A stretch of 23,985 bases of DNA from Thermoleophilia bacterium (lineage in GTDB: Bacteria; Actinomycetota; Thermoleophilia; Gaiellales; Gaiellaceae). Below, piece after piece: positions 1-7,932 of this stretch. Location: NCBI GenBank assembly GCA_014534415.1, contig JACVRM010000012.1, forward strand, positions 1 to 23,985, given 5' to 3'. Made by a program: the position numbers and the translations under genes. The notes under the pieces are model-generated. The model saw nothing but the letters and a program-made list of their open reading frames with translations, had not been told where the DNA came from and did no database searches. Position 1 is the first letter of the stretch. Each line of letters starts with the position of its first letter.

Positions 1-1
1 C

Positions 2-454
2 CCGCTCGTCAACCCGGGCTGGCTGTCGAACCGCGGGAGTTTCCTCGTTCCCGCCGGAGCGAAGCGCGTCGTCCACAGCTTCGTGATCGATCCACGCCTC
101 GTTCTTTTCTTCCTGCATCCCGACCTGGACACGAGCCACGGCCTCGTCGTGCACTCCGCCCTCCTGCACATGCACCGGCTCGGCAAGGCCGGCCGCATCG
201 CGGTCGAGCGTGGCCGGCGCGAGATCCTGCTGTCGATCCGCCGCTGGGACTTCCACTGGCAGCGCGAGTACTTTCTCGCGTCGCCGGAGCCGCTCGCGCT
301 CGGCGATCAGCTCTCCATCCGGTGCGAGCACGACAACAGCGCCGCCCACCAGCCGCTGATCGGCGGCAAGCGCCCGCGCCCACGGACACGCACGTGGGGC
401 GAGAACTCGTCGGACGAGATGTGCATCGGCTTCCTGTACGTCTCGGCGCGCTGA
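2..454 (+). CDS. Copper type II ascorbate-dependent monooxygenase-like protein, C-terminal fragment
   Basis: The reading frame is open from the left edge of the window, so only the last 150 residues of a longer protein are present. They match the C-terminal domain of copper type II monooxygenases (PHM/DBM fold). Visible are an HMH copper-ligand pair (fragment residues 56-58) followed by LGK, a WDFHWQREY stretch (82-90), a GDQLSIRCEHDNS strand (101-113) and WGENSSDEMC (132-141), whose Met is at the position of the third ligand of the catalytic copper in PHM. In the family the domain hydroxylates C-H bonds using copper and a reductant; the bacterial substrates are mostly unknown. A GTG at 83 could be mistaken for a start, but homologous sequence continues upstream of it. 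The gene converges on the S66 peptidase gene. Family is fairly sure; activity cannot be judged from a fragment. Confidence 0.78.
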   Translation, partial: PLVNPGWLSNRGSFLVPAGAKRVVHSFVIDPRLVLFFLHPDLDTSHGLVVHSALLHMHRLGKAGRIAVERGRREILLSIRRWDFHWQREYFLASPEPLALGDQLSIRCEHDNSAAHQPLIGGKRPRPRTRTWGENSSDEMCIGFLYVSAR

Positions 455-556
455 GCGAGCCGGCGGGTTCGCAGAGATCCACGAAGCCTTCCTCGCACTC
501 GGCTGCTGCCTCGTCTGCTTCGGGGGCTGCTCCGCCGGATTCGTGATTGTCGACTG

Positions 557-1510
557 TCAGGGAGCTAGGAGTGCAGGCTTGTCGATCGTGAGCGTCAGCG
601 CATCCGCGTCGACTGTCGCTTCGACCCCGAGCGGAAGCGTGGCGAGGCTCGCCCCGTGTCCCAGAGGCAGCCCGTAGAGCACCGGGACGCCGAGCCCACC
701 GAGGCGGTCCCCGAGCACCTCCTCCAGCGTCCTCGACCGCGGCGCGGAGGTGTGCTCGTACCATTCGCAGCCCGCGAGCTCTCCGACGACGATGCCGCGC
801 ACGCGATCGAGCTTGCCGATCTGCTCGAGGTGGAGCAACGCCCGGTCGATCCGGATCGGAGCGCTGTTGACCTCCTCGAAGAAGAAGATCGTGCCGCCCA
901 AGTCGGGCTCCCACGGGGTGCCGATCGTGTAGATGAAGTCGATGAGACACCCGCCGACCAGGCGACCGCTCGCCCTGCCGCCGGCGATCGAGATGACGGT
1001 CAGACGGTCGCGGTCCTCCGGCACCGGACCGGTCGTCTCGCCGGCAAGCACCTTCAAGAACCGATCAGCCGTGAACGGCGAGGCCGAGGGCTTGCCGAAC
1101 ATTGTCAGGCTCGGCCCGTAGAAAGTCGCTAACCCTGCGCGAACGAGAAGCGCCGCGTGCAGCGCCGTGATGTCGGAGAGGCCGACGAACGCCTTGGGCG
1201 TCTCCGCGATCGCGTCGAAATCGAGCAGCGGAATCACCTGCGCCGAGCCGTAGCCGCCGCGCATGGTCTGGATCGCGTCGACCTCTCGGTCGGCGAACGC
1301 GGCCTGCAGGTCGCGTGCACGCACCTCCGGGCTGCCGGCGTGCCAGCCGTCCTGCTCGAGCGCTCCGGGCATGAGCTTGACTCGGTAGCCCTTCGACTCC
1401 CACCAGGCGATGCCACGCTCGACCTCGGCGCGTGTCTCCGCCGGACTCCCCGGCGTGACAACACCGATCGTGGAGCCAGGCCGCGCAGCGTGAGCAACCA
1501 ACGCTTTCAC
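557..1510 (-). CDS. LD-carboxypeptidase / MccF-like peptidase, family S66
   Basis: This 317-residue protein has the layout of S66 serine peptidases. These cleave the L,D-bond of murein tetrapeptides during cell-wall recycling (LdcA) or inactivate microcin C-type compounds (MccF). Visible are the N-terminal strand TIGVVTPGSP (14-23), the MRGGYGS loop (83-89), the nucleophile motif GLSDIT with Ser112, an acidic FFFEEVN segment (209-215) holding the catalytic Glu, and PLGHG with His285. These positions agree closely with the Ser-Glu-His triad of Pseudomonas LdcA. There is no signal peptide, so it should be cytoplasmic. The start is a GTG at 1510; the next residues MKALVAHAARPGSTIG look like a normal family N-terminus. 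It lies 76 bp downstream of uvrB on the same strand and may be read through from it. Choosing between LdcA-like and MccF-like function is not possible from sequence alone. Confidence 0.9.
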   Translation of the reverse strand: MKALVAHAARPGSTIGVVTPGSPAETRAEVERGIAWWESKGYRVKLMPGALEQDGWHAGSPEVRARDLQAAFADREVDAIQTMRGGYGSAQVIPLLDFDAIAETPKAFVGLSDITALHAALLVRAGLATFYGPSLTMFGKPSASPFTADRFLKVLAGETTGPVPEDRDRLTVISIAGGRASGRLVGGCLIDFIYTIGTPWEPDLGGTIFFFEEVNSAPIRIDRALLHLEQIGKLDRVRGIVVGELAGCEWYEHTSAPRSRTLEEVLGDRLGGLGVPVLYGLPLGHGASLATLPLGVEATVDADALTLTIDKPALLAP

Positions 1511-1586
1511 ACGCGCACTCTACGACCCGATCAACAGACCCGCGCCGACGGGACCTCACGGCATCCCGTCATTCGTGATTCGACTT

Positions 1587-3608
1587 CTAAGCCGGCGCCT
1601 GCGCGGCCTGGAGCTCGCGCCGTAGCTCCTTGATCTCGTCGCGGAGCTTCGCGGCGTACTCGAAACGGAGCTCCTCGGCGGCCGCGAACATCTCCTCCTC
1701 GAGCTGGATGACGAGCTTCTCCAGCTCCTCCGGCTTCATGCCCGCCACCTCACGCTTGCCGCGCCGGCGCTTCGACGGTACGTGCGGCGCCTCGAGCGAC
1801 AGGAACTCGGCGATGTCCGAGACGCCCTTCTGGATCGACTCGGCCGTTATGCCGTGCTCCTCGTTGTAGGCGAGCTGTACGGCGCGGCGCCGGTTCGTCT
1901 CCTCGAGCGCCCCCTGAATCGCCTCCGTCATCTTGTCCGCGTACATGAGCACCTTGCCGTTCGTATTCCGCGCGGCACGGCCGATCGTCTGGATGAGCGC
2001 CGTCTTGCCGCGCAGGAAGCCCTCCTTGTCGGCGTCGAGGATGGCGACGAGCGACACCTCCGGCAGGTCGAGCCCCTCGCGCAGCAGGTTGACGCCGACG
2101 AGCACGTCGTAGTCGCCGAGGCGTAGCTCGCGGATGATCTGGATGCGCTCGAGCGTGTCGATCTCCGAATGCAGGTAGCGCGCCTTCACACCCGACTCGA
2201 GCAGGTAGTCGGTGAGGTCCTCGGCCATCTTCTTCGTCAGCGTGGTGACGAGCACGCGCTCGCCCGCCTCCTCGCGGCGGCGGATCTCGTTGAGCAGGTC
2301 GTCGATCTGATCTCGCGTCGCGCGCAGCTCCACCTCGGGGTCGACGATGCCGGTCGGGCGGACGAGCTGCTCGGCGACGACCTTCGAGTGGCGCAGCTCG
2401 AACGGGCCGGGGGTCGCGGACACGAAGACGAGCTGCGGCACCTTCCCGAGGAACTCGTCGAAGCGGAGCGGCCGGTTGTCCATCGCGGACGGCAGCCGGA
2501 AGCCGAACTCGACCAGAGTCTGCTTGCGTGAACGGTCGCCCTCGTACATGCCGCCGATCTGCGGCACCGTCTGGTGCGACTCGTCGACGAAGCAGACGAA
2601 GTCGTCCGGAAAGTAGTCGATCAGCGTGAACGGGTGGGAGCCGGGCGGCCGGCCCTCGAGGATGCGCGAGTAGTTCTCGATCCCGGGGCAGAAGCCGAGC
2701 TCCTTGAGCAGCTCGATGTCGTACTCCGTCCGCTGGCGCAGGCGGTGTGCCTCGAGCATCCGGCCTTCGCTCTCGAACCTCGATACCTGCGCCGCCAGCT
2801 CGGCGCGAATCTCGTCGACCGCGCGCTCGATCGTCGGCCGTGACGTGACGTACTCGGTCGCGGGCCAGATGGCCACGTTGTCGAGCTTCGAGAGGATCTC
2901 GCCGGTCAGCGGGTCGAAGTGCGTGATCGCCTCGACCTCGTCGCCGAAGAAGGAGATGCGGTAGGCGGTCTCCACGTTCGCCGGCTGGATCTCGACGACG
3001 TCGCCCCTCACGCGGAAGCGACCGCGCGCGAGGATCGAGTCGTTGCGCACGTACTGGCTGTCGATCAGCTTGCGCAGCGCCGCGTCGCGATCGTGCTCCT
3101 CCCCCACCTCGAGGATCAGCACCCGCTCGCGCCACTCCTCGGGCGAGCCGAGGCCGTAGATGCACGAGACGGAGGCGACGACCACGACGTCGCGACGGGT
3201 GAAGAGCGCGGACGTCGCGGCGAGCCGCAGCCGTGCGATGTCGTCGTTCTGCGACGAATCCTTCTCGATGTAGAGATCGGCCTGCGGGATGTACGCCTCG
3301 GGCTGGTAGTAGTCGTAGTACGAGACGAAGTACTCGACGGCGTTCTGGGGGAAGAACTCGCGGAACTCGTTGCAGAGCTGGGCCGCGAGCGTCTTGTTGT
3401 GGGCGATCACGAGCGCCGGCCGGCCGACCTCCTCGATCGTCCACGCCATCGTGGCCGTCTTGCCGGTGCCGGTCGCCCCCAGCAAGGTCTGGTAGCGCTC
3501 GCCCGAGTTCAGGCTCGCCGCGAGCGTCTCGATCGCCTGCGGCTGATCGCCGGTCGGCCGGTATGCGTCGGATGTCTTGAAAGCGCCCACCGGGGTAAGG
3601 CTAGCCAC
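1587..3608 (-). CDS. uvrB: Excinuclease ABC subunit B, nucleotide excision repair
   Basis: UvrB is the damage-verifying helicase-like subunit of UvrABC. It receives DNA from UvrA, opens the helix around the lesion and positions UvrC for incision. The 673-residue product is full length. It has Walker A GATGTGKT (44-51), the beta-hairpin SYYDYYQPEAYIP near residue 97 that inserts between the strands, the helicase motif VDESHQTVPQIGGMY, the YLHSEID region, the DLPEVSLVAILDADKEGFLR motif and the GRAARN motif VI. It ends in a C-terminal UVR domain (about 628-663) that binds UvrC. The GTG at 3608 has a GGGGG stretch about 10 bases upstream. A second in-frame GTG at 3590 is also possible, because family homology begins right after it. 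The GTG at 3608 is only 1 bp from the ATG of the divergent gene, so the control sites of each gene lie inside the other. Confidence 0.97.
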   Translation of the reverse strand: MASLTPVGAFKTSDAYRPTGDQPQAIETLAASLNSGERYQTLLGATGTGKTATMAWTIEEVGRPALVIAHNKTLAAQLCNEFREFFPQNAVEYFVSYYDYYQPEAYIPQADLYIEKDSSQNDDIARLRLAATSALFTRRDVVVVASVSCIYGLGSPEEWRERVLILEVGEEHDRDAALRKLIDSQYVRNDSILARGRFRVRGDVVEIQPANVETAYRISFFGDEVEAITHFDPLTGEILSKLDNVAIWPATEYVTSRPTIERAVDEIRAELAAQVSRFESEGRMLEAHRLRQRTEYDIELLKELGFCPGIENYSRILEGRPPGSHPFTLIDYFPDDFVCFVDESHQTVPQIGGMYEGDRSRKQTLVEFGFRLPSAMDNRPLRFDEFLGKVPQLVFVSATPGPFELRHSKVVAEQLVRPTGIVDPEVELRATRDQIDDLLNEIRRREEAGERVLVTTLTKKMAEDLTDYLLESGVKARYLHSEIDTLERIQIIRELRLGDYDVLVGVNLLREGLDLPEVSLVAILDADKEGFLRGKTALIQTIGRAARNTNGKVLMYADKMTEAIQGALEETNRRRAVQLAYNEEHGITAESIQKGVSDIAEFLSLEAPHVPSKRRRGKREVAGMKPEELEKLVIQLEEEMFAAAEELRFEYAAKLRDEIKELRRELQAAQAPA

Positions 3609-3609
3609 G

Positions 3610-4089
3610 ATGGACTTCGCCCCCCAGCGCCCGCCGTACGGGAGCTACGCCGCCATCATGGGCACCTTCGCGGGCCTGCTCGGCGCCGCGGGTCTCGCGT
3701 CACGCGTCGTCGGACGCGACCCGCAGTGCCAGACGACTCTCGATCTCGCGGTGCTCGCCGCCGCGTCGTTCAAGGCCTCGCGGACGCTGGCGCGCGACGA
3801 GGTCACGAGCTTCCTGCGCGACCCGTTCGTGCGTGGCTACGCGCACACCGGGAAAGGCGAGGAGCCGGTCCGCGGCGGCATGGAGCAGGCGATCGGCGAG
3901 CTCGTCACGTGCACGCGCTGCGTCGGCACGTGGGCGGCGGCGGGTCTCGCGTGCACGCAGATTCTCGCGCCGCGCTTCGGCCGCCTGCTGACCTGGTCGC
4001 TGGGCGCCGCGGCGGCCAACGACTTCCTCCAGGCCGCGTTCGCCGCGCTCACCACGAAGGCGAACGAGCTCGAGGAGCAGACCGCCTAG
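3610..4089 (+). CDS. DUF1360 family membrane protein
   Basis: The product (159 residues from the ATG at 3610) fits the DUF1360 family, whose function is unknown. Characteristic pieces are a first hydrophobic segment (YAAIMGTFAGLLGAAGLA), the conserved LAVLAAASFKASRTLARDEV and SFLRDPFVR blocks, and the cysteine motif LVTCTRCVGTWAAAGLA in the next hydrophobic stretch. A last hydrophobic part follows, and the C-terminus is charged. The CxxC-like TCTRCVG motif is typical of the family and could bind metal or mark a membrane hairpin. An upstream in-frame start at 3577 exists, but it adds residues overlapping the uvrB coding region and unlike the family. A later ATG at 3658 would shorten the first segment. 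Two tiny genes follow on the same strand, 51 bp downstream, and may be co-transcribed. Confidence 0.8.
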   Translation: MDFAPQRPPYGSYAAIMGTFAGLLGAAGLASRVVGRDPQCQTTLDLAVLAAASFKASRTLARDEVTSFLRDPFVRGYAHTGKGEEPVRGGMEQAIGELVTCTRCVGTWAAAGLACTQILAPRFGRLLTWSLGAAAANDFLQAAFAALTTKANELEEQTA

Positions 4090-4104
4090 GTTCCAAACGG
4101 CCAC

Positions 4105-4134
4105 TTGCGTGCCCGGTCGGCCGCGCGGCACGAT
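4105..4134 (+). promoter_or_regulatory. Possible leaderless promoter for the 46-residue small gene
   Basis: TTGCGT (4105-4110) and CACGAT (4129-4134) are separated by 18 bp. Only GACTTG lies between the second hexamer and the GTG at 4141, which would put the transcription start at or next to the start codon. No Shine-Dalgarno sequence is present, which agrees with a leaderless message. The match to consensus is modest, so this is a suggestion. Confidence 0.3.
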
Positions 4135-4140
4135 GACTTG

Positions 4141-4281
4141 GTGGAACTGCCTATCGAGCACCGGGACGTCACCACGATCATGGGCTTGCTCGGCGACATC
4201 GGCGGAGACGTACCGGCCATTCGCAGGCCCGTGGAGGAGGACGACGATGGCGAAGAGGCGCCCCCCGAAGCTGACGCCTGA
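4141..4281 (+). CDS. Small acidic protein, 46 residues, unknown function
   Basis: I do not recognise a named family. The frame starting at GTG 4141 (or TTG 4138) reads MELPIEHRDVTTIMGLLGDI, followed by an acidic tail with VEEDDDGEEAPPEADA. It looks like one amphipathic helix with a disordered acidic end. The start HRDVTTIMGLLGDIGGDVPAIR has regular hydrophobic spacing, unlike random sequence in this GC-rich DNA. There is no ribosome binding site, but a leaderless promoter is possible just upstream. Its last 35 bp overlap the next small gene in another frame, and the GAG GAG codons of its acidic tail serve as that gene's ribosome binding site. Such overlap suggests coupled translation. Being short, it could be a chance frame; the coding look and the ordered overlap argue for a real gene. 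Confidence 0.5.
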   Translation: MELPIEHRDVTTIMGLLGDIGGDVPAIRRPVEEDDDGEEAPPEADA

Positions 4282-4393
4282 CGATCACGCGCGCCATGCC
4301 GAGTGGCAGCGTATGGTGCGCGAGCGGATCGCCTACCACGAGCAGAAGGCGCGCGAGGAGGACGAGCGCCGCGCCCGCGAGCGCGGCCGCTGA
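4247..4393 (+). CDS. Small highly charged helical protein, 48 residues, unknown function
   Basis: The start ATG at 4247 is preceded by GTGGAGGAGGACGACG, a near-ideal Shine-Dalgarno sequence, which is the main reason to call the gene. The product begins MAKRRPPKLTPDDHARHAEW and continues as a charged helix rich in Arg, Glu and Lys (REEDERRARERGR at the end). It resembles a short coiled coil or nucleic-acid-binding helix. The frame is open upstream to 4109, but those extra residues look like shadow sequence and overlap the previous small gene. It overlaps the preceding 46-residue gene by 35 bp. Function is unknown; the net-basic charge would allow RNA, DNA or ribosome binding, but nothing more specific can be said. 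Confidence 0.55.
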   Translation: MAKRRPPKLTPDDHARHAEWQRMVRERIAYHEQKAREEDERRARERGR

Positions 4394-4394
4394 G

Positions 4395-4419
4395 CCAAGC
4401 AACGCGGCTTGCGCCTTGG
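4395..4419. terminator. Candidate hairpin between convergent genes
   Basis: CCAAGCAA, loop CGCGGC, TTGC, a three-base bulge GCC and TTGG can fold into a short stem in the 50 bp between the last small gene and the stop of the nSTAND-WD40 gene. There is no T-run, so it is only a weak terminator candidate, in either direction. Confidence 0.25.
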
Positions 4420-4443
4420 TCGCTGCCCTCGACGAGTAGCGCG

Positions 4444-7400
4444 CTAGCGCTCCAGCTCGATCCGGCGCAGCCGCCTCTCTGCGACCGCACGAAGCTCAGC
4501 ACCCGTCGCGCAAATCGCGCAGCGGTAACCACCGGCCTGTCGGGCGGAGACAACCCGGATCCAGCGTCCGTCCGGCGTAAAGCCGGCCGCGAAGATCCGG
4601 CCCGCGCCAACGATTTTCACCATTTGCTTGCCGGAGATCGCCGACCACAGCACGGCGCGCTGAGGACCGGCGGTGACGACCCACCGGTCGTCGGGGCTGA
4701 ACGAGACGTCGCTGACGACGGCGATGTGACCAAGGATGTGCCGACTCCTCCCGTCGGCAACGTTCCAGATGCGCGCGCGATGGTCCACGCTCGCGGTACC
4801 GACGCTCGTGCCGTCTGTGCTGAACTCGACCGACGTTATGCGGGCGCGATGCCCGACGAGGCGCTCGCGAAGCCGGCCCGATGCAACGTCCCAGATGCCG
4901 GCTGCGCCTTGCGCATCACCAAGTGCGACGAGCTTTCCGTCGGAGCTGACGGCCGCCGCAGTGATCGTTCCGAGCCCGGAGCGAACCTCGCGGAGTTTCA
5001 ACCCGTCCGAGAGCTGCCAGATGCGAGCTATACCCGCCCGGCCCGCTGTGACCAGCACCGATTCGTCGGGAGCAATCGCGAGCGCCGTGACCGGCCCGCC
5101 GTGCCGCACCTGCTGAACGAGCCTGTCCGGCGACGACGCGGCCCGTGTCTTTGCCAGCCCGTCAATCCCAGCCGTTGCGACGAGCGACCCATCCGCGCTG
5201 ATCGCGACTACCGGGTGGACGGCGCGCGCGATCAAGCGCCCCCGTCCGCGGCCGAGGACAAGCTCGACGCGGTCACGCCGAATCAACACGGGACGGAACC
5301 GGCCACGCGCCGGGACGAGTGCGGCTTCGACGTCGGGACCTTCCGGAAGCCGGTAGTGCGTGTCAGTGGCAGGGTCGGGGTCGATGACCCACGTGCGGGC
5401 GGTGCCGTCCTCGCTCCAGGTCAGCGCGGCGTCTATTGAAAACGAGCCCCCGTGAAGCGCGTCGCTGTGTCCGATGAGAACGGCGAGCGGATTGCCTTCG
5501 GCCTTCCACACGCGCGCGGTTTGATCGGCACTTGTCGTGATGAGGATCGGTTCAGGCTCATCGGGCCGCCCGCCGAGCCCGAACTCGAGAGACTGAACAT
5601 GGTTGGTGTGGCCGATGAGCGTCCCATATAGCGCGTTGCGTTGCGTGTCCCATACGCGAACGGTTGCGTCCGTGCTCGCCGTCGCGAGTAGCTGAGGGCG
5701 CAGGGCATCGTCGCCATACCAGGCGACATCCAGAATGTGTCCCTGGTGTCCGGTCAGACGCGCGCGCAGCTTGCCGGTCGTCGCGTTCCAGACGCGCGCA
5801 ACCTTGTCGGGATGCCCAGTCGCGATGAGGCTTCCAGTCCAGTTGAACGCGGCGGGCCCGACAGCGACCCCGTCGTCGAGAGCGGCGACTGGGCGGCCCG
5901 TCCGCGCCGCATAGAGCCGTGCGCGTCCGCCTTCGACTACGAGGACGCGCTCGCCGGAGTTGTTAATCGCGACCGTTTGAGGCGGTTTGACGAACGTTCG
6001 CCGCCAAAGCAGACGCGGCCTTCGGATTTCCCCCCAGACGCCCAGCATCCACATGTCGACGCGGTTGGCGGCCGCCAGGGCGAGGACCATCCCACCGTCG
6101 CCGGCGAACCGTCGATCGGGCAAGTACCCCCAATCAGCATCTCGGACGGGTCCGGGCGCCCGCGACGTCCATACCTCCTTCCAAGGGTCCGCCCGCCGCC
6201 ATTCCCAGACCCTGGCCGTGCCGTCGTCGCTCCCAACGAAAATATGCCCCCCAGTGGTAGGCAACTCGAGCAGCTTGGTGATCCGCCCGCGATGCCGAGC
6301 GGCGACGACGAGATTCGCAATTCGAGCGGCGGGCGCCAGCACGCGCCCCTGCGCGTCCCCGAGGACGAAGAAGCTTCGATAGCCCGACATCTCGAGCGCC
6401 TGCGTGATCGGCGCGCGGCCGTCGCCGAGTATCGCGTCCTGCCGCTGTGCCACGAGAACGGTGCGTAGGACCTCTTCGACGGCGTCGCTGTCATCGCGCG
6501 TCGCCGCATCCAGCGCAAGCCGCAGGGAGCCGCCAGGATCGATCGGCAGCCCGACGAGCGCCTGGGCCGCCAGCTCGCGCGCACGCGCCTCTCGACGTTG
6601 GTCGTCAGCCTCGCGCTGCTGGACGACCGCGTACACCGCCACCGCCGTCACGCCGACGAGCGCGATCAAGGAGGCGGCGGCCAACGCTGCAAACCGCCGC
6701 TGGCGGCGCCGCTCGCGTTCCACCTGTCGCCCGGCTTCGTGACGCCGCCGCCAGTCGGCGACGGCCGACGCCAACACGTCGTGGAAGATCTCGACGCGCG
6801 CGCCGTTTCCGCGAGTTCCCTCGACCGGGCGCAGGATCCGCTCCTCGACGAGTGCACCGGCTACTCGACGCGCTTCCGGATCGTCTACCCCGGCATAGCC
6901 CGCGAGGTCCCCGATCTCGTGCGCGACCTTCGCGCCCGACGGCGTCACCAGGTGCGCGAACATCGCCGCGGCCGTGTCGCGCTCTGCCGGCTCTAACGCG
7001 TCGAGCGCGCGGTCGAGGTGCTCCGCGACGATCCGCCGCGCGCCGCCCAGTTCGTCCAGCGTCGAGCGCCGCAGCACTCTTGAGCCGGCATCGCGCTCCG
7101 CGTCCCACAGACGATCCAAGACGATCTGTAGGTAGGGCGGCTCGACCGCCTCGCCGTCCTCGGCAGGGCCGGCGCCGTTCGCCTCGATCCGGCCGACACG
7201 GACCGCGTCGAGGATTGCGTCGACGAGCTCCGGCTCGATCGTGACCGCCTCGCTACCGGCGAGCAGGCTCCACTGCTCGAGCGGGCCGACGATCGCCGCG
7301 CGCGCCGCCTGGCGGTCGAGCCGCTCGAGCCGCAGATAGTTCCCGAAGAGCGCGGGGATCTTCGCCTTGAAGACGTCGAGACGCGCGAGCGCGTCCTCGC

Positions 7401-7932
7401 GGATGCCGAGCAGCACGTTCACGCGCACACCCGGCTCGGTGACGAGCGGCGGCAGCTCATCGAGCAGCTGCCCGCCGCCGACGCCGTGGTACAGGAAGTA
7501 CTCCTCGACCTGGTCGAGCACCAAGTACAGCTCGCCGGCGAGCAGCTCGCTCCACGCCGCCAGGCGCTCGACCAGCGAGCCTCCCGGGTCGTCGGGGACG
7601 AAGCCGAGCACGCCGGCGAGCGCATCCTGGACCGAGGCCGCGATTCCCTCGATCGGCTGCTCGTCGCTCCAGGCCGAGTACACCGCGACCGCGAACTCCC
7701 GCCGCTCGCGCGCCAGCTCACGCAGGTCGTGGACGACGCCGGCGTTCAGGACGGAGCTCTTCCCCACTCCCGTCGCCCCGTAGAGCACCGTCAGCCGGGC
7801 CGCCATCAGGTTCGCCGCGATCAGCTCGCGCTCGCGTTCGCGGCCGAAGAACAGCAGCGCGTCGACCGCAGTGTCCTCGAACGGGCGCAGGCCCTTGTAG
7901 GGGCGCTCCGGCGCGGCGCTCTCGACGCTCAC
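4444..7932 (-). CDS. nSTAND1 NTPase - transmembrane - WD40 repeat protein
   Basis: This 1162-residue protein has three parts. Residues 11-60 carry the nSTAND1 signature PYKGLRPFEDTAVDALLFFGRE and a Walker A GATGVGKS (52-59); the Walker B is LYLVLDQVEEY (135-145), and the NTPase and helical part run to about 400. A basic stretch (RERRRQRR) leads into one hydrophobic segment (414-437) and a charged helix. From about 485 to the end come many WD40 blades, seen as ARVWEW, ARVWNA, VRVWDT, ARVWKA, ARIWQL, GIWDV and ARIWNV motifs. STAND NTPases act as nucleotide switches that oligomerise when a sensor domain, here the propeller, binds its trigger. The basic-inside rule would place the propeller outside the membrane. 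The GTG at 7932 overlaps the TGA of the upstream SIR2 gene as GTGA, so translation is coupled. A longer upstream start was rejected because the extra residues lie in the SIR2 coding region. Confidence 0.9.
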   Translation of the reverse strand: MSVESAAPERPYKGLRPFEDTAVDALLFFGRERERELIAANLMAARLTVLYGATGVGKSSVLNAGVVHDLRELARERREFAVAVYSAWSDEQPIEGIAASVQDALAGVLGFVPDDPGGSLVERLAAWSELLAGELYLVLDQVEEYFLYHGVGGGQLLDELPPLVTEPGVRVNVLLGIREDALARLDVFKAKIPALFGNYLRLERLDRQAARAAIVGPLEQWSLLAGSEAVTIEPELVDAILDAVRVGRIEANGAGPAEDGEAVEPPYLQIVLDRLWDAERDAGSRVLRRSTLDELGGARRIVAEHLDRALDALEPAERDTAAAMFAHLVTPSGAKVAHEIGDLAGYAGVDDPEARRVAGALVEERILRPVEGTRGNGARVEIFHDVLASAVADWRRRHEAGRQVERERRRQRRFAALAAASLIALVGVTAVAVYAVVQQREADDQRREARARELAAQALVGLPIDPGGSLRLALDAATRDDSDAVEEVLRTVLVAQRQDAILGDGRAPITQALEMSGYRSFFVLGDAQGRVLAPAARIANLVVAARHRGRITKLLELPTTGGHIFVGSDDGTARVWEWRRADPWKEVWTSRAPGPVRDADWGYLPDRRFAGDGGMVLALAAANRVDMWMLGVWGEIRRPRLLWRRTFVKPPQTVAINNSGERVLVVEGGRARLYAARTGRPVAALDDGVAVGPAAFNWTGSLIATGHPDKVARVWNATTGKLRARLTGHQGHILDVAWYGDDALRPQLLATASTDATVRVWDTQRNALYGTLIGHTNHVQSLEFGLGGRPDEPEPILITTSADQTARVWKAEGNPLAVLIGHSDALHGGSFSIDAALTWSEDGTARTWVIDPDPATDTHYRLPEGPDVEAALVPARGRFRPVLIRRDRVELVLGRGRGRLIARAVHPVVAISADGSLVATAGIDGLAKTRAASSPDRLVQQVRHGGPVTALAIAPDESVLVTAGRAGIARIWQLSDGLKLREVRSGLGTITAAAVSSDGKLVALGDAQGAAGIWDVASGRLRERLVGHRARITSVEFSTDGTSVGTASVDHRARIWNVADGRSRHILGHIAVVSDVSFSPDDRWVVTAGPQRAVLWSAISGKQMVKIVGAGRIFAAGFTPDGRWIRVVSARQAGGYRCAICATGAELRAVAERRLRRIELER

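Noticed and set aside
2919..4136. A 405-codon plus frame across the uvrB 5' end and DUF1360
   Set aside because: It is antisense to uvrB and out of frame with DUF1360; composition is that of a shadow frame.
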